Source: an uncultured Atopostipes sp. (GTDB taxonomy: Bacteria; Bacillota; Bacilli; Lactobacillales; Carnobacteriaceae_A). Taken from it: a stretch of 10,618 bases of DNA. Position 1 is the stretch's first letter. Each line of letters begins with the position of its first letter. The notes beneath the pieces are model-generated. The model saw nothing but the letters and a program-made list of their open reading frames with translations, did not search any database and had not been told where the DNA came from. The stretch spans positions 1 to 10,618 of the forward strand of contig CAMYQS010000025.1 of the NCBI GenBank assembly GCA_947296835.1, written 5' to 3'. Of this stretch, positions 1 to 6,107 are shown piece by piece. Position numbers and translations under genes: made by a program.

Positions 1-378
1 AATATTGAGTGTCCAGTATTAGGAGTCTAGTTTAAAACCGCGAGTGCGTCCAACAATCTGAGAAAGATTGACTAGGCATCATTAAAATGAAAAAAGCGAC
101 CAGAATAGTAATTTTTCCAGTAGGTTTGTAATTTTTTTGTAAAATGAGATAGAACGATAAGTTTGAAGGAACAATATAATCTAGACACTCTATTCTTCAA
201 AAAAATGAAATTTTGAAGATAGTAGAATAACTCGAATTATTTAAGAGCACTTGGGTTAATCTAAAAAGTGCATGAATAGCGATGCAACCAACATGCAACT
301 GAAAGTTGCGTGATACGTGCTGGTCGCACCTCTGCATTTTTTATATACTTGAGGCAATAATTGAAGGAGGCGTTCAAA
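1..378. other. Intergenic region with hairpins, no supported gene
   Basis: I see no coding region with both a start and a ribosome-binding site here. The visible structure is three inverted repeats. CAATCT/AGATTG lies at 54-59 and 65-70. A longer stem pairs TCTTCAAAA (194-202) with TTTTGAAGA (211-219), extended outward by CTA/TAG past a one-base bulge. CATGCAACT (292-300) pairs with AGTTGCGTG (304-312) across a GAA loop. The last is followed by a 4-bp hairpin GTGC/GCAC (317-320 and 326-329) and by TGCAT plus T6 (333-342), where TGCAT could close against ATGCA at 282-286. This may be a terminator for a gene lying to the left, or a leader of the XRE gene. No clear sigma-A promoter was found; TATAAT at 175-180 and TATACT at 344-349 lack a good -35. 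Confidence 0.5.
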
Positions 379-720
379 ATGAGTTTTGGTGTAATTTTAA
401 TATTTTTCTGGTTAATTAAAATTATCGTTGGTGGTTCGTTAGTATTCTTACTATTCCGTATGTTACTGAAATATTTACGTTCCGGAGAACAGAGAGAAGA
501 GTCAAAACAGATTCGCTTGTCGTTAGGAGAAGTTTTGAGAGAAAATCGAGTTCGAATAAAAATGACACAAGAATTTGTAGCCGAAGCATTGGGTGTCAGT
601 CGTCAATCGGTATCCAAATGGGAACGAGGCGAATCTGATCCAAGTACGTCTAATTTAATTGCAGTGGCGAAATTATATGGAATATCTGCAGAAGAACTAT
701 TAAGACAAGTAGGGCAATAA
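379..720 (+). CDS. Membrane-anchored XRE-family (Cro/CI-type helix-turn-helix) protein
   Basis: This is a small predicted DNA-binding protein of 113 residues, tethered to the membrane. Residues about 3-30 form one hydrophobic helix (FGVILIFFWLIK onward), followed by a basic/polar linker at 31-47. A complete HTH_3 domain covers about 49-110, with the recognition region QEFVAEALGVSRQSVSKWERG at 65-85 and the usual NLIAVAKLYGISAEELL tail. The start is ATG 379 because AAGGAGG (364-370) lies 8 bases before it; the in-frame TTG at 361 would put that site inside the gene. Most membrane-linked XRE proteins of this group that I know carry HTH first and membrane segments after; here the order is reversed. 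The target is unknown. The SprT gene follows 41 bases later and may be cotranscribed. The HTH assignment is firm; the anchoring is inferred from hydrophobicity. Confidence 0.85.
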   Translation: MSFGVILIFFWLIKIIVGGSLVFLLFRMLLKYLRSGEQREESKQIRLSLGEVLRENRVRIKMTQEFVAEALGVSRQSVSKWERGESDPSTSNLIAVAKLYGISAEELLRQVGQ

Positions 721-761
721 TATAAAGAAGTAGGAATAATAAAAGTATAGGTGATTACTCA

Positions 762-1238
762 ATGAAAGAAATAGCATTACAAGTATTAGTGGAACAGATT
801 TCACTGAAATATTTCAATAAACATTTTGAACACCAGGCGACGTTTAATCGACGATTACGTACAACAGGTGGAAGGTACCATTTAAATACACACAATTTAG
901 ATTTCAATCCGAAAGTATTTGAATCTTTTGATGAAGAGGTTTTAGAAGGAATTATTAAGCATGAATTGTGTCATTATCATTTACATATAGAAGGAAGAGG
1001 CTATCGCCATGGGGATCGAGATTTCAAAGAATTAATGGATCAAGTAGGGGCTCTACGTTTTACCCCATCGCTAGAAGTCGAAGAGGAATATCTTTTAAGA
1101 TGGGAATACGAGTGTTCAGGCTGCCAAAATAAATTTTATCGAAAACGGCGCTTTAACTTGAAAAAATTTGTCTGTCATTCATGTAAAAATAAATTTATTT
1201 TAAATGGGCGTAAACGCTTGAAGAACATGGCCTATTGA
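762..1238 (+). CDS. SprT family zinc protein (metalloprotease-like)
   Basis: This 158-residue protein matches the bacterial SprT/YdcK-like family in length and motifs. The zinc-metallopeptidase signature HELCH sits at 67-71 (H67, E68, H71). A further conserved block GYRHGDRDFKEL follows at 80-91, where H83 is the likely third zinc ligand. A C-terminal zinc ribbon is formed by C118-x2-C121 and C138-x2-C141. The family is related to the eukaryotic SPRTN DNA-protein crosslink protease, but the bacterial role is poorly defined, so substrate and pathway remain open. It is cytoplasmic, with no signal peptide or membrane helix. ATG 762 is preceded by an AGGTGA-type ribosome site at about 749-754. 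All metal-binding residues are present, so nothing suggests decay. Downstream is only a weak AAGTG/CACTT hairpin (1257-1285). Confidence 0.92.
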   Translation: MKEIALQVLVEQISLKYFNKHFEHQATFNRRLRTTGGRYHLNTHNLDFNPKVFESFDEEVLEGIIKHELCHYHLHIEGRGYRHGDRDFKELMDQVGALRFTPSLEVEEEYLLRWEYECSGCQNKFYRKRRFNLKKFVCHSCKNKFILNGRKRLKNMAY

Positions 1239-1291
1239 TACTTATGCGTATAATAGAAGTGTCGAAGTTAAAAATATATTCACTTTTTATA

Positions 1292-1320
1292 TTGACAACG
1301 TTTTCAGAATGCGTTATCAT
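1292..1320 (+). promoter_or_regulatory. Sigma-A promoter of candidate small RNA
   Basis: TTGACA (1292-1297), a 17-base spacer and TATCAT (1315-1320) give an almost ideal housekeeping promoter, with a start expected near 1327. No gene with a ribosome site follows; the transcript meets a strong terminator at 1392-1425. Confidence 0.75.
1293..1306. promoter_or_regulatory. Cre-like operator (CcpA/LacI family) overlapping the -35 box
   Basis: TGACAACGTTTTCA matches the cre consensus TGWAARCGYTWNCW at 13 of 14 positions; only the fourth base differs. It has the CG centre and dyad symmetry typical of LacI-family operators. Because it covers the -35 element and the start of the spacer, binding would repress the promoter. 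CcpA is the likeliest regulator, but another LacI-family protein is possible. Confidence 0.65.
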
Positions 1321-1326
1321 TCTAAG

Positions 1327-1430
1327 TGAAGTAAGAGTTAGTGAATATAACTAATTTACTTTTCATATTTTTAATCATCTCCTTTCTACAGAGAAAAGCC
1401 CCCTTCGGAAAAAGGGGGTTTTTCTATTTT
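1327..1430 (+). ncRNA. Candidate catabolite-controlled small RNA of about 100 nt
   Basis: The transcript is inferred from a strong promoter (1292-1320) and a strong intrinsic terminator (1392-1425), with no plausible coding region between them. The 5' part can fold as AGTAA/TTACT (1330-1334 and 1356-1360) enclosing TTAGT/ACTAA (1338-1342 and 1350-1354). A single-stranded linker then carries TCATCTCCTTTC (1375-1386), whose complement is GAAAGGAGATGA, a perfect ribosome-binding-site type sequence. That layout of 5' hairpin, CU-rich seed and terminator hairpin is typical of trans-acting small RNAs in Gram-positive bacteria. No known RNA family is recognised and expression is not shown. An open frame starting GTG 1341 runs through the terminator, lacks a ribosome site and was not accepted. 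Confidence 0.5.
1392..1425. terminator. Strong intrinsic terminator, possibly bidirectional
   Basis: A 14-bp stem pairs 1392-1405 with 1412-1425, including five consecutive C-G pairs (1399-1403 with 1414-1418) and one G-U pair, around a six-base loop. On the plus strand T5 (1419-1423) and ATTTTTT right after give the U-tract. On the minus strand the stem ends in CTTTTCT, a weaker U-tract, so it may also end the convergent 41-codon gene. Confidence 0.9.
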
Positions 1431-1451
1431 TTAGGGTATTATATTAGGAGT

Positions 1452-1481
1452 TACTATTTAACGGATAGATCCGAGATAGTA
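1452..1481. repeat. Inverted repeat just after the 41-codon gene
   Basis: TACTATTT (1452-1459) pairs with AGATAGTA (1474-1481), including one G-U pair. After a two-base bulge, CGG (1462-1464) pairs with CCG (1471-1473). It lies four bases past the minus-strand stop codon but has no T-run on either side, so it may be a stability or processing hairpin rather than a terminator. Confidence 0.5.
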
Positions 1482-1484
1482 GGA

Positions 1485-1610
1485 TCACCATACCCTTTCT
1501 ATTCGGGAGGAGTTTGTGGGTGCACCTGGTGGGATAACTCGATGCGTTAATTTCTTTACATCCACCGTTATCAATTTTTCCCCCAATACTGCATGAATGA
1601 ACTTCACCAT
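1485..1610 (-). CDS. Hypothetical 41-residue small protein
   Basis: I do not recognise this protein. The minus strand carries AAAGGAGT (1625 down to 1618), eight bases before ATG at 1610, then 41 codons to TGA at 1487-1485. The sequence begins MVKFIHAVLGEKLITVDVKK and ends with the Pro/Ser-rich basic tail VIPPGAPTNSSRIERVW (25-41). It is soluble-looking, with no membrane helix or signal peptide. A TATAAT box lies at 1696-1691, though with a poor -35 (CATTTA), giving a leader of about 70 bases. That leader includes a short AGGAT/ATCCT hairpin followed by T5 on this strand. After the stop come a hairpin (1452-1481) and the terminator at 1392-1425. The excellent ribosome site and the flanking promoter and terminator support a real gene. 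Conservation would decide it. Confidence 0.55.
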   Translation of the reverse strand: MVKFIHAVLGEKLITVDVKKLTHRVIPPGAPTNSSRIERVW

Positions 1611-1625
1611 ACACAACACTCCTTT

Positions 1626-1780
1626 AGAATTTTTGTTTTACACAAGTTAAAAAGGATAGCATCCTGTTGAACGATTTCTATTCTGATTTCATTATAGAGA
1701 ATGAATGTAAAAATAAATGTGTAGATTATGTAGAGATGTTGTAAATTTCAAAGTTGCTAGCTAAAGGAATACATAAAAAA
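1626..1780. other. Gap between small gene leader and tRNA promoter
   Basis: Apart from the minus-strand -10 candidate (TATAAT, 1696-1691) and the short AGGAT/ATCCT hairpin (1653-1657 and 1661-1665), I see no gene or element here. Confidence 0.4.
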
Positions 1781-1809
1781 TTGACACTTTTCTAAAATAC
1801 TGTTATTAT
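1781..1809 (+). promoter_or_regulatory. Sigma-A promoter of tRNA-Leu
   Basis: TTGACA (1781-1786), a 17-base spacer and TATTAT (1804-1809) with an extended -10 TG at 1801-1802. The predicted start near 1816 gives a 17-base leader before the tRNA, a typical stable-RNA arrangement. Confidence 0.85.
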
Positions 1810-1832
1810 ATTTTTTGCAGTGAAATATTTAA

Positions 1833-1917
1833 GCGCATATGGCGGAATGGTAGACGCGCCAGCTTGAGGGGCTGGTGGGGAAGTATCCCTGTGGAAGTTC
1901 GAGTCTTCTTATGCGCA
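1833..1917 (+). tRNA. tRNA-Leu, anticodon GAG
   Basis: A full class II tRNA cloverleaf. The acceptor stem GCGCATA (1833-1839) pairs with TATGCGC (1910-1916), with discriminator A1917. The anticodon stem is CCAGC/GCTGG (1859-1863 and 1871-1875), with loop TTGAGGG giving anticodon GAG at 1866-1868, which reads leucine codons CUC and CUU. The long variable arm expected of tRNA-Leu contains GGGGAAGTATCCC, and the T arm has GGAAG-TTCGAGT-CTTCT. The bases after the discriminator are TCA, so the 3' CCA is not encoded and must be added by nucleotidyltransferase. It stands alone with its own promoter and terminator. Confidence 0.95.
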
Positions 1918-1924
1918 TCATTAT

Positions 1925-1968
1925 AAAACGTTTGTAGAGATTGTATTATTTCTACAGACGTTTTTTTA
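1925..1968 (+). terminator. Intrinsic terminator after tRNA-Leu
   Basis: Bases 1925-1938 pair with 1951-1964 in a 14-bp stem (AACGTTTGTAGA against TCTACAGACGTT, one G-U pair), followed by a T-run from 1961 to 1967. It sits eight bases after the tRNA. Confidence 0.9.
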
Positions 1969-2036
1969 TTTACCCAAAACACGATATAACTCAATTTAGA
2001 TGTGAAAACTTTTTTAAACAGAAATGCCACAACAAC

Positions 2037-2063
2037 TAAAATGTTTTTCATTTCAGCCGATAT
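2037..2063 (+). promoter_or_regulatory. Consensus flagellar-sigma (SigD/FliA, sigma-28) promoter
   Basis: TAAA (2037-2040), a spacer of exactly 15 bases and GCCGATAT (2056-2063) match the Bacillus sigma-D consensus TAAA-N15-GCCGATAT at all 12 specified positions. It reads right, with a start near 2070, about 285 bases before the amylase gene. No strong terminator lies between, so the transcript plausibly covers the amylase and the chemotaxis receptor. Flagellar sigma factors commonly drive receptor genes, which fits the mcp two genes along. Use in the cell is inferred. Confidence 0.7.
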
Positions 2064-2090
2064 GTACTATGACCATTCCTGAAAAGGAAA

Positions 2091-2125
2091 AATCTTCAAT
2101 ACCATATGGCTAAAATGGGAAGATT
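2091..2125. repeat. Hairpin in the leader downstream of the sigma-D promoter
   Basis: AATCTTC (2091-2097) pairs with GAAGATT (2119-2125). After a four-base bulge, CCAT (2102-2105) pairs with ATGG (2115-2118). No T-run follows, so it is unlikely to terminate. A second, weaker stem AGCGC/GCGCT (2168-2172 and 2189-2193) is followed by GTTTTAT. Neither matches a riboswitch I know. Confidence 0.4.
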
Positions 2126-2234
2126 CAACAAATCGGTATACGAAAAAAGAATAACGAGTTCGATGTAAGCGCACTCAGTGCATTGTTGGCGCTGTTTTAT
2201 AAAGTAGGGTCTTTTGTCAGTCATTTATATGGGA

Positions 2235-2263
2235 TTGCATTATAATGGATCACTTGCTATAAT
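2235..2263 (+). promoter_or_regulatory. Sigma-A promoter of the amylase-mcp operon
   Basis: TTGCAT (2235-2240), a 17-base spacer and a perfect TATAAT (2258-2263) preceded by the extended -10 TG (2255-2256). The start is expected near 2270, inside the operator region. Other TATAAT boxes at 2241, 2321 and 2330 lack a -35 at proper spacing. Confidence 0.75.
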
Positions 2264-2264
2264 T

Positions 2265-2298
2265 TGAAAACGGTTTAAAGTAATGCAACCGTATGCAT
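2265..2298. promoter_or_regulatory. Two LacI-family operator sites (MalR/MdxR or CcpA type)
   Basis: Site one, TGAAAACGGTTTAA (2265-2278), agrees with the cre consensus at 12 of 14 positions and overlaps the predicted start. Site two, ATGCAACCGTATGCAT (2283-2298), has five-base arms ATGCA/TGCAT around a central CG dyad. The string GAAAACGGTT of site one recurs at the mdxE promoter (6109-6118), and TGCAACC of site two is the reverse complement of the GGTTGCA found there. The shared elements suggest one maltose-type regulator, encoded outside this window, acts on both promoters. Confidence 0.6.
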
Positions 2299-2353
2299 AC
2301 ATATAAAAGTATATTACAAATATAATGATTATAATGACGAAAGGAAGTTTTTT

Positions 2354-4159
2354 ATGGATACAGCATCTTTGTATCACCGTCCTGAAAGTGAATTTGCTTA
2401 TCTCTACGAGGAAAATCGAGTATTTATTCGACTACGCACCAAAGCAGGCGATGTAAAGTCCGTTAATTTATTAGGCGGAGAGGTTTATAAACTCTATACT
2501 GACAACTGGTATACAGAAGGAATACCAATGAAGAAAATTGCGACAACGCATCTTCATGATTATTGGGCAGTTGAAACAACTGTAGATACGAAGCGTTTAG
2601 CTTATGGATTTCATGTAATAGGTAAAGATAGCACGGAAGTTTTCTATTGCGATCGTGGTGTTTATCCCATGGAGGAACTATTCTTGAAAGAGGTTAACTA
2701 CTATTTCAGACTTCCTTTCTTCCATGAAGTAGACCGATTCAAATCTCCACAGTGGGTTAAAGAAACGGTTTGGTATCAAATTTTCCCAGAGCGTTTTGCG
2801 AATGGAGACACATCAAATGATCCAGAAGATGTTTTACCATGGGGAAGTAAGGAACACCCAGGTCAAGATGATTTCTATGGTGGGGACTTACAAGGTATCA
2901 TTGATAACTTAGATTATTTAGATGATTTAGGTATCAATGGTCTGTATCTAACACCAATCTTTATTGCACCGACAAATCATAAATATGATACAACGGATTA
3001 TATGGAGATTGACCCAGCATTTGGTGATAAAGAAACATTCAAACAGTTAGTTGAAGAAGCGCACAGTCGCGGTATTCGAGTGATGTTAGATGCGGTCTTT
3101 AATCATATTGGATATGACTCTGTTCAGTGGCAAGATGTTCTAAAAAATCAAGAACAGTCACGTTATAAAGATTGGTTCCATATTCGTTCATTCCCGGTGC
3201 CAGATTATAATCATCTGAAGCCGAATGAAATGAATGAAATGTACGATCTAAACTATGAGGCCTTTGCTTTCGCCGGACATATGCCGAAGCTAAATACCGC
3301 TAACCCAGAAGTAAAAGAGCACTTATTAAATATTGCGACGTATTGGATCCGTGAATTTGATATTGATGGCTGGCGCTTAGACGTAGCGAACGAGGTAGAC
3401 CATGCATTTTGGAAAGAATTCTATGCAGCTTGTGTGGCCGAAAAAGAAGATATCTATATTCTTGGAGAAATATGGCACTCAGGCCAGAAATGGTTAGAGG
3501 GCGACGAGTTTCATGCAATTATGAACTATGTATTTACGGAAAAAATTGAAGATTATTTCCTACGTAAGATTGTAACACCAACTGAAATGATCTATGGCTT
3601 AAATCAACAGCAGATGCTTTATCGTCAACAAACAAACGAAGTACAATTCAACTTGTTAGATTCACACGATACAGCAAGATTGCTGACAAAAGCATACGAT
3701 GACAAGGATCTTGTGAAATCAATTTTAGCCTTTATGTTCACACAACAAGGTACGCCATGTATCTATTATGGAACAGAAATTGGAATTGATGGCTACCATG
3801 ATCCAGATTGTCGTAAGTGTATGATTTGGGATGAAGCTGAACAAGATAAAACCATGCATCAGTTTATGAAAAATCTAATCGCTTTCCGCAAAAAATATCA
3901 GCCAATTTTAAGTTATGGTTTAACGGAATGGTCCGATGTACGCGATGATGAAGACGTTATTGGCTTCACACGTACATTTGAAGGGCAACAACTTATGTTT
4001 TACTTTAGCCAAAATAAACAAGATGTTGAAATCTTGTTACCAGAAATTGTGAAGCCGGTATTTTCTTACTTAGCCGATCATGAAAATGGCAAGTTAAAAT
4101 TAGAAAGAAACGGTTTCTCGATTTTTACCACAGCTGTTCAAGAACTAAACGTTCATTAG
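2354..4159 (+). CDS. Cytoplasmic GH13 neopullulanase / maltogenic amylase / cyclomaltodextrinase
   Basis: This 601-residue alpha-amylase-family enzyme hydrolyses imported maltodextrins or cyclodextrins. It has the normal length and layout of the GH13_20 (neopullulanase) subfamily: an N-terminal starch-binding-like domain (CBM34 type, about 1-120), then the catalytic barrel from WVKETVWYQIFPERFANGD. The conserved regions are intact: DAVFNH at 246-251; GWRLDVANE at 339-347 with nucleophile D343; GEIWH at 371-375 with acid/base E372; and DSHD at 436-439 with transition-state Asp D439. MPKLN at 310-314 is the subfamily's diagnostic region V. There is no signal peptide, so it acts inside the cell, like the enzyme encoded beside mdxEFG in Bacillus. 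AAGGAAG lies six bases before ATG 2354. The mcp starts 32 bases after its stop. Exact substrate preference among these closely related enzymes cannot be read from sequence. Confidence 0.93.
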   Translation: MDTASLYHRPESEFAYLYEENRVFIRLRTKAGDVKSVNLLGGEVYKLYTDNWYTEGIPMKKIATTHLHDYWAVETTVDTKRLAYGFHVIGKDSTEVFYCDRGVYPMEELFLKEVNYYFRLPFFHEVDRFKSPQWVKETVWYQIFPERFANGDTSNDPEDVLPWGSKEHPGQDDFYGGDLQGIIDNLDYLDDLGINGLYLTPIFIAPTNHKYDTTDYMEIDPAFGDKETFKQLVEEAHSRGIRVMLDAVFNHIGYDSVQWQDVLKNQEQSRYKDWFHIRSFPVPDYNHLKPNEMNEMYDLNYEAFAFAGHMPKLNTANPEVKEHLLNIATYWIREFDIDGWRLDVANEVDHAFWKEFYAACVAEKEDIYILGEIWHSGQKWLEGDEFHAIMNYVFTEKIEDYFLRKIVTPTEMIYGLNQQQMLYRQQTNEVQFNLLDSHDTARLLTKAYDDKDLVKSILAFMFTQQGTPCIYYGTEIGIDGYHDPDCRKCMIWDEAEQDKTMHQFMKNLIAFRKKYQPILSYGLTEWSDVRDDEDVIGFTRTFEGQQLMFYFSQNKQDVEILLPEIVKPVFSYLADHENGKLKLERNGFSIFTTAVQELNVH

Positions 4160-4191
4160 GAGATGAAATTTTAATAGAAAGAGTTGTATAA

Positions 4192-5961
4192 ATGGTAAAA
4201 GTGGAAGTAACAAACGAAAGAGATTTTGATAAGACAACGTTAGTGAAAAAATCAGCCACTAAAAAATTGAAGGAAGGTTTTAAGTTTAAGAGTATCCTGC
4301 ATAAAATGATTGCGAGTTTTTCAGCCGTTATTTTATTCACAATCATTATTATTGGTGTGTCTGCCTTTGCCGCTTCACAAGCGAGAACCGCTACGAATTT
4401 AGTTATCCAAGATCAACTCCCTGCGATGATGAAAACGCAAGAGTTAGTCGATAACTTCAAAGACCGTAGCCAAGTCGTTTTAGAGTATATAGCGGATGGT
4501 AATGAACAACGGGCCAATGAATTTGAAGAGCTAACTGCAGCAGGTCAAATGTTAGAGCAAGAAGTTCTCGCTGTATCGTCAAATGAACAAATGGAGGAAG
4601 CTATAGCTTTATCACAAGAGTGGACAGATAGTATTGAGACGACGGTCATTGCAGAAATGCTAGTCGGAAATGGGCTAATTGCGAACTCGAATATGAAGAG
4701 ACTGAAGCCCATGCGTGAAATGGTTTTACGTATTTATAACGAAAACATTTTAGCTGTTCAAGATGAAGTTGAAACCAGCGGGCAGTCTGTTATCCAAGCA
4801 CAAGATCTATCCTTGATTATTGTATTGGTGCTAGGTGCTATTGCGGTAGCATTCTCGGTCTTTATTTCACTCTATACAGCACGCTCAATCACCACACCAA
4901 TTCGTGAAATGAATACAAGATTAGATGCCATTTCAAACGAGGATTTCACAATGGAACCCCTGAAAATTGAAACAGAAGATGAAATGGGGCAGTTGGCGTA
5001 TTCGCTGAACATAACGCAAGAAAAATTAAAGCATACGATGAATAACATCACGTCTGCGGTTGATTTATTGATTCAAAGTAGTCAAGAATTTACACGAATC
5101 GGAGAAGAAGCTCAAACAGGAACGAAACAAATTGGTGCGACAATGCACGAGTTAGCGACTGGAGCGGAATCTGAGGCGAATATTGCGAACAACTTGACGC
5201 TTGAAATGAATCGTTTTGAAGAAACAACAACCGATACATTAGAGCATGGTCAAGAAATTAAACAAGAGTCGGTAGATATTAAAGAACAAGCCCATAACGG
5301 TACAAAATTAATGGGGCTGTCGACACAAAAAATGACAACTGTTAATGAAATTGTAGGGACTTCTGTTTTACAAATGGAAAAACTGAATAAGCAAACCGAT
5401 GAAATTTCAAAATTAATTGATATTATTCAACGAATTGCGAAGCAAACAAACTTATTGGCGCTAAATGCGTCTATAGAAGCTGCGCGTGCAGGGAAACATG
5501 GTTTAGGCTTCGCGGTTGTCGCAGAAGAAGTACGTCAACTAGCTGAAGGTGTTGCGGAATCGGTAACAGAAATTACGACATATGTAAAAAATGTCCAAGA
5601 TGAAGCAGAAAACGTTACTCGCTCATTAGAAGATGTGAATAAAGCTGTTGATGAAGGCACGGTACAAATCCAATCGGCTGATCAAAATATCGCTGAAATT
5701 ACACGTTCAATTAATGAATTAGAGAAGCGAAATGAAGAAATGGTTAACAACCTCTCAGCCATTAAACACCAAAGTCATTCAATGCACAGCTTAATAGAAG
5801 AAATTGCGTCGCTATCGCAAGAATCAGCTGCGGGTGTAGAAGAAACTGTAGCATCTGTTGAACAAATTAATATGACGATGGATGGAGTAGGCAGTCAATC
5901 AAGAGATTTAGAATCTCTTGCGAATAACTTAGGAATGGTTATTCAAAACGTTAAAGTTTAA
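4192..5961 (+). CDS. Methyl-accepting chemotaxis protein
   Basis: This is a 589-residue transmembrane chemoreceptor that would pass ligand signals to CheA/CheW and the flagellar motor. A 38-residue cytoplasmic head precedes TM1 (about 39-61). The extracellular part (about 62-205) is mainly predicted helical, of four-helix-bundle size. TM2 lies at about 206-228, HAMP at about 229-281 (TARSITTPIREMNTRL onward), and the rest is the coiled-coil signalling domain. Its tip is nearly canonical: IAKQTNLLALNASIEAARAG at 415-434, then KHGLGFAVVAEEVRQLAE at 435-452, where many receptors have E/K-x-G-R-G, so L438 replaces a common Arg. No C-terminal CheR tether is seen. The ribosome site is weak (AAAGAG, 4178-4183). 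The 32-base gap after the amylase and the binding protein downstream suggest sugar sensing, direct or through MdxE; the ligand is inferred. Confidence 0.92.
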   Translation: MVKVEVTNERDFDKTTLVKKSATKKLKEGFKFKSILHKMIASFSAVILFTIIIIGVSAFAASQARTATNLVIQDQLPAMMKTQELVDNFKDRSQVVLEYIADGNEQRANEFEELTAAGQMLEQEVLAVSSNEQMEEAIALSQEWTDSIETTVIAEMLVGNGLIANSNMKRLKPMREMVLRIYNENILAVQDEVETSGQSVIQAQDLSLIIVLVLGAIAVAFSVFISLYTARSITTPIREMNTRLDAISNEDFTMEPLKIETEDEMGQLAYSLNITQEKLKHTMNNITSAVDLLIQSSQEFTRIGEEAQTGTKQIGATMHELATGAESEANIANNLTLEMNRFEETTTDTLEHGQEIKQESVDIKEQAHNGTKLMGLSTQKMTTVNEIVGTSVLQMEKLNKQTDEISKLIDIIQRIAKQTNLLALNASIEAARAGKHGLGFAVVAEEVRQLAEGVAESVTEITTYVKNVQDEAENVTRSLEDVNKAVDEGTVQIQSADQNIAEITRSINELEKRNEEMVNNLSAIKHQSHSMHSLIEEIASLSQESAAGVEETVASVEQINMTMDGVGSQSRDLESLANNLGMVIQNVKV

Positions 5962-6107
5962 TAAAAAGATTAAACTAACATTTTATTTTTCAGGAGTATT
6001 TTTGAAATTCATTTCTGAAACACTGATATACACACGTTCATAACGTTTTTGTAAAATGAAGACAGAATGAGAATTCTAATATTTAACAAAATGTTACGAA
6101 AAGTTTA
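5962..6107. other. mcp-mdxE intergenic stretch
   Basis: There is no strong terminator after mcp. An inverted repeat TTTCAG/CTGAAA (5988-5993 and 6015-6020) is present, and TTGAAA (6002-6007) with TGATAT (6024-6029) could be a weak second promoter with a 16-base spacer. Some transcripts from the amylase promoter may therefore read on into mdxE. Confidence 0.35.

Noticed and set aside
136..155. Similarity of TTTTTGTAAAATGA near 136-147 to the same string at 6047-6059
   Set aside because: The shared string is short and AT-rich and sits in unrelated contexts; no promoter or repeat structure supports it.
1..378. Search for a CRISPR array, insertion sequence or attachment site
   Set aside because: No spaced direct repeats, transposase remnants or terminal repeats were seen here or elsewhere in the window.
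1341..1550. Open frame of 69 codons on the plus strand beginning with GTG
   Set aside because: It has no ribosome site, runs straight through the strong terminator at 1392-1425, and lies opposite the better-supported 41-codon minus-strand gene.
1806..2051. Minus-strand open frame of 81 codons
   Set aside because: It is antisense to the tRNA-Leu gene and its terminator and has no ribosome site.
2106..2168. Possible 20-codon peptide frame in the leader of the amylase operon
   Set aside because: No ribosome site at useful spacing; the start lies within a hairpin.
3300..3518. Minus-strand open frame inside the amylase gene
   Set aside because: It is a shadow of the conserved catalytic region of the GH13 enzyme on the other strand.
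4163..4174. Three-codon mini frame (ATG AAA TTT TAA) right after the amylase stop, preceded by AGGAG
   Set aside because: The ribosome site touches the ATG with no spacing, so initiation is unlikely; probably chance.
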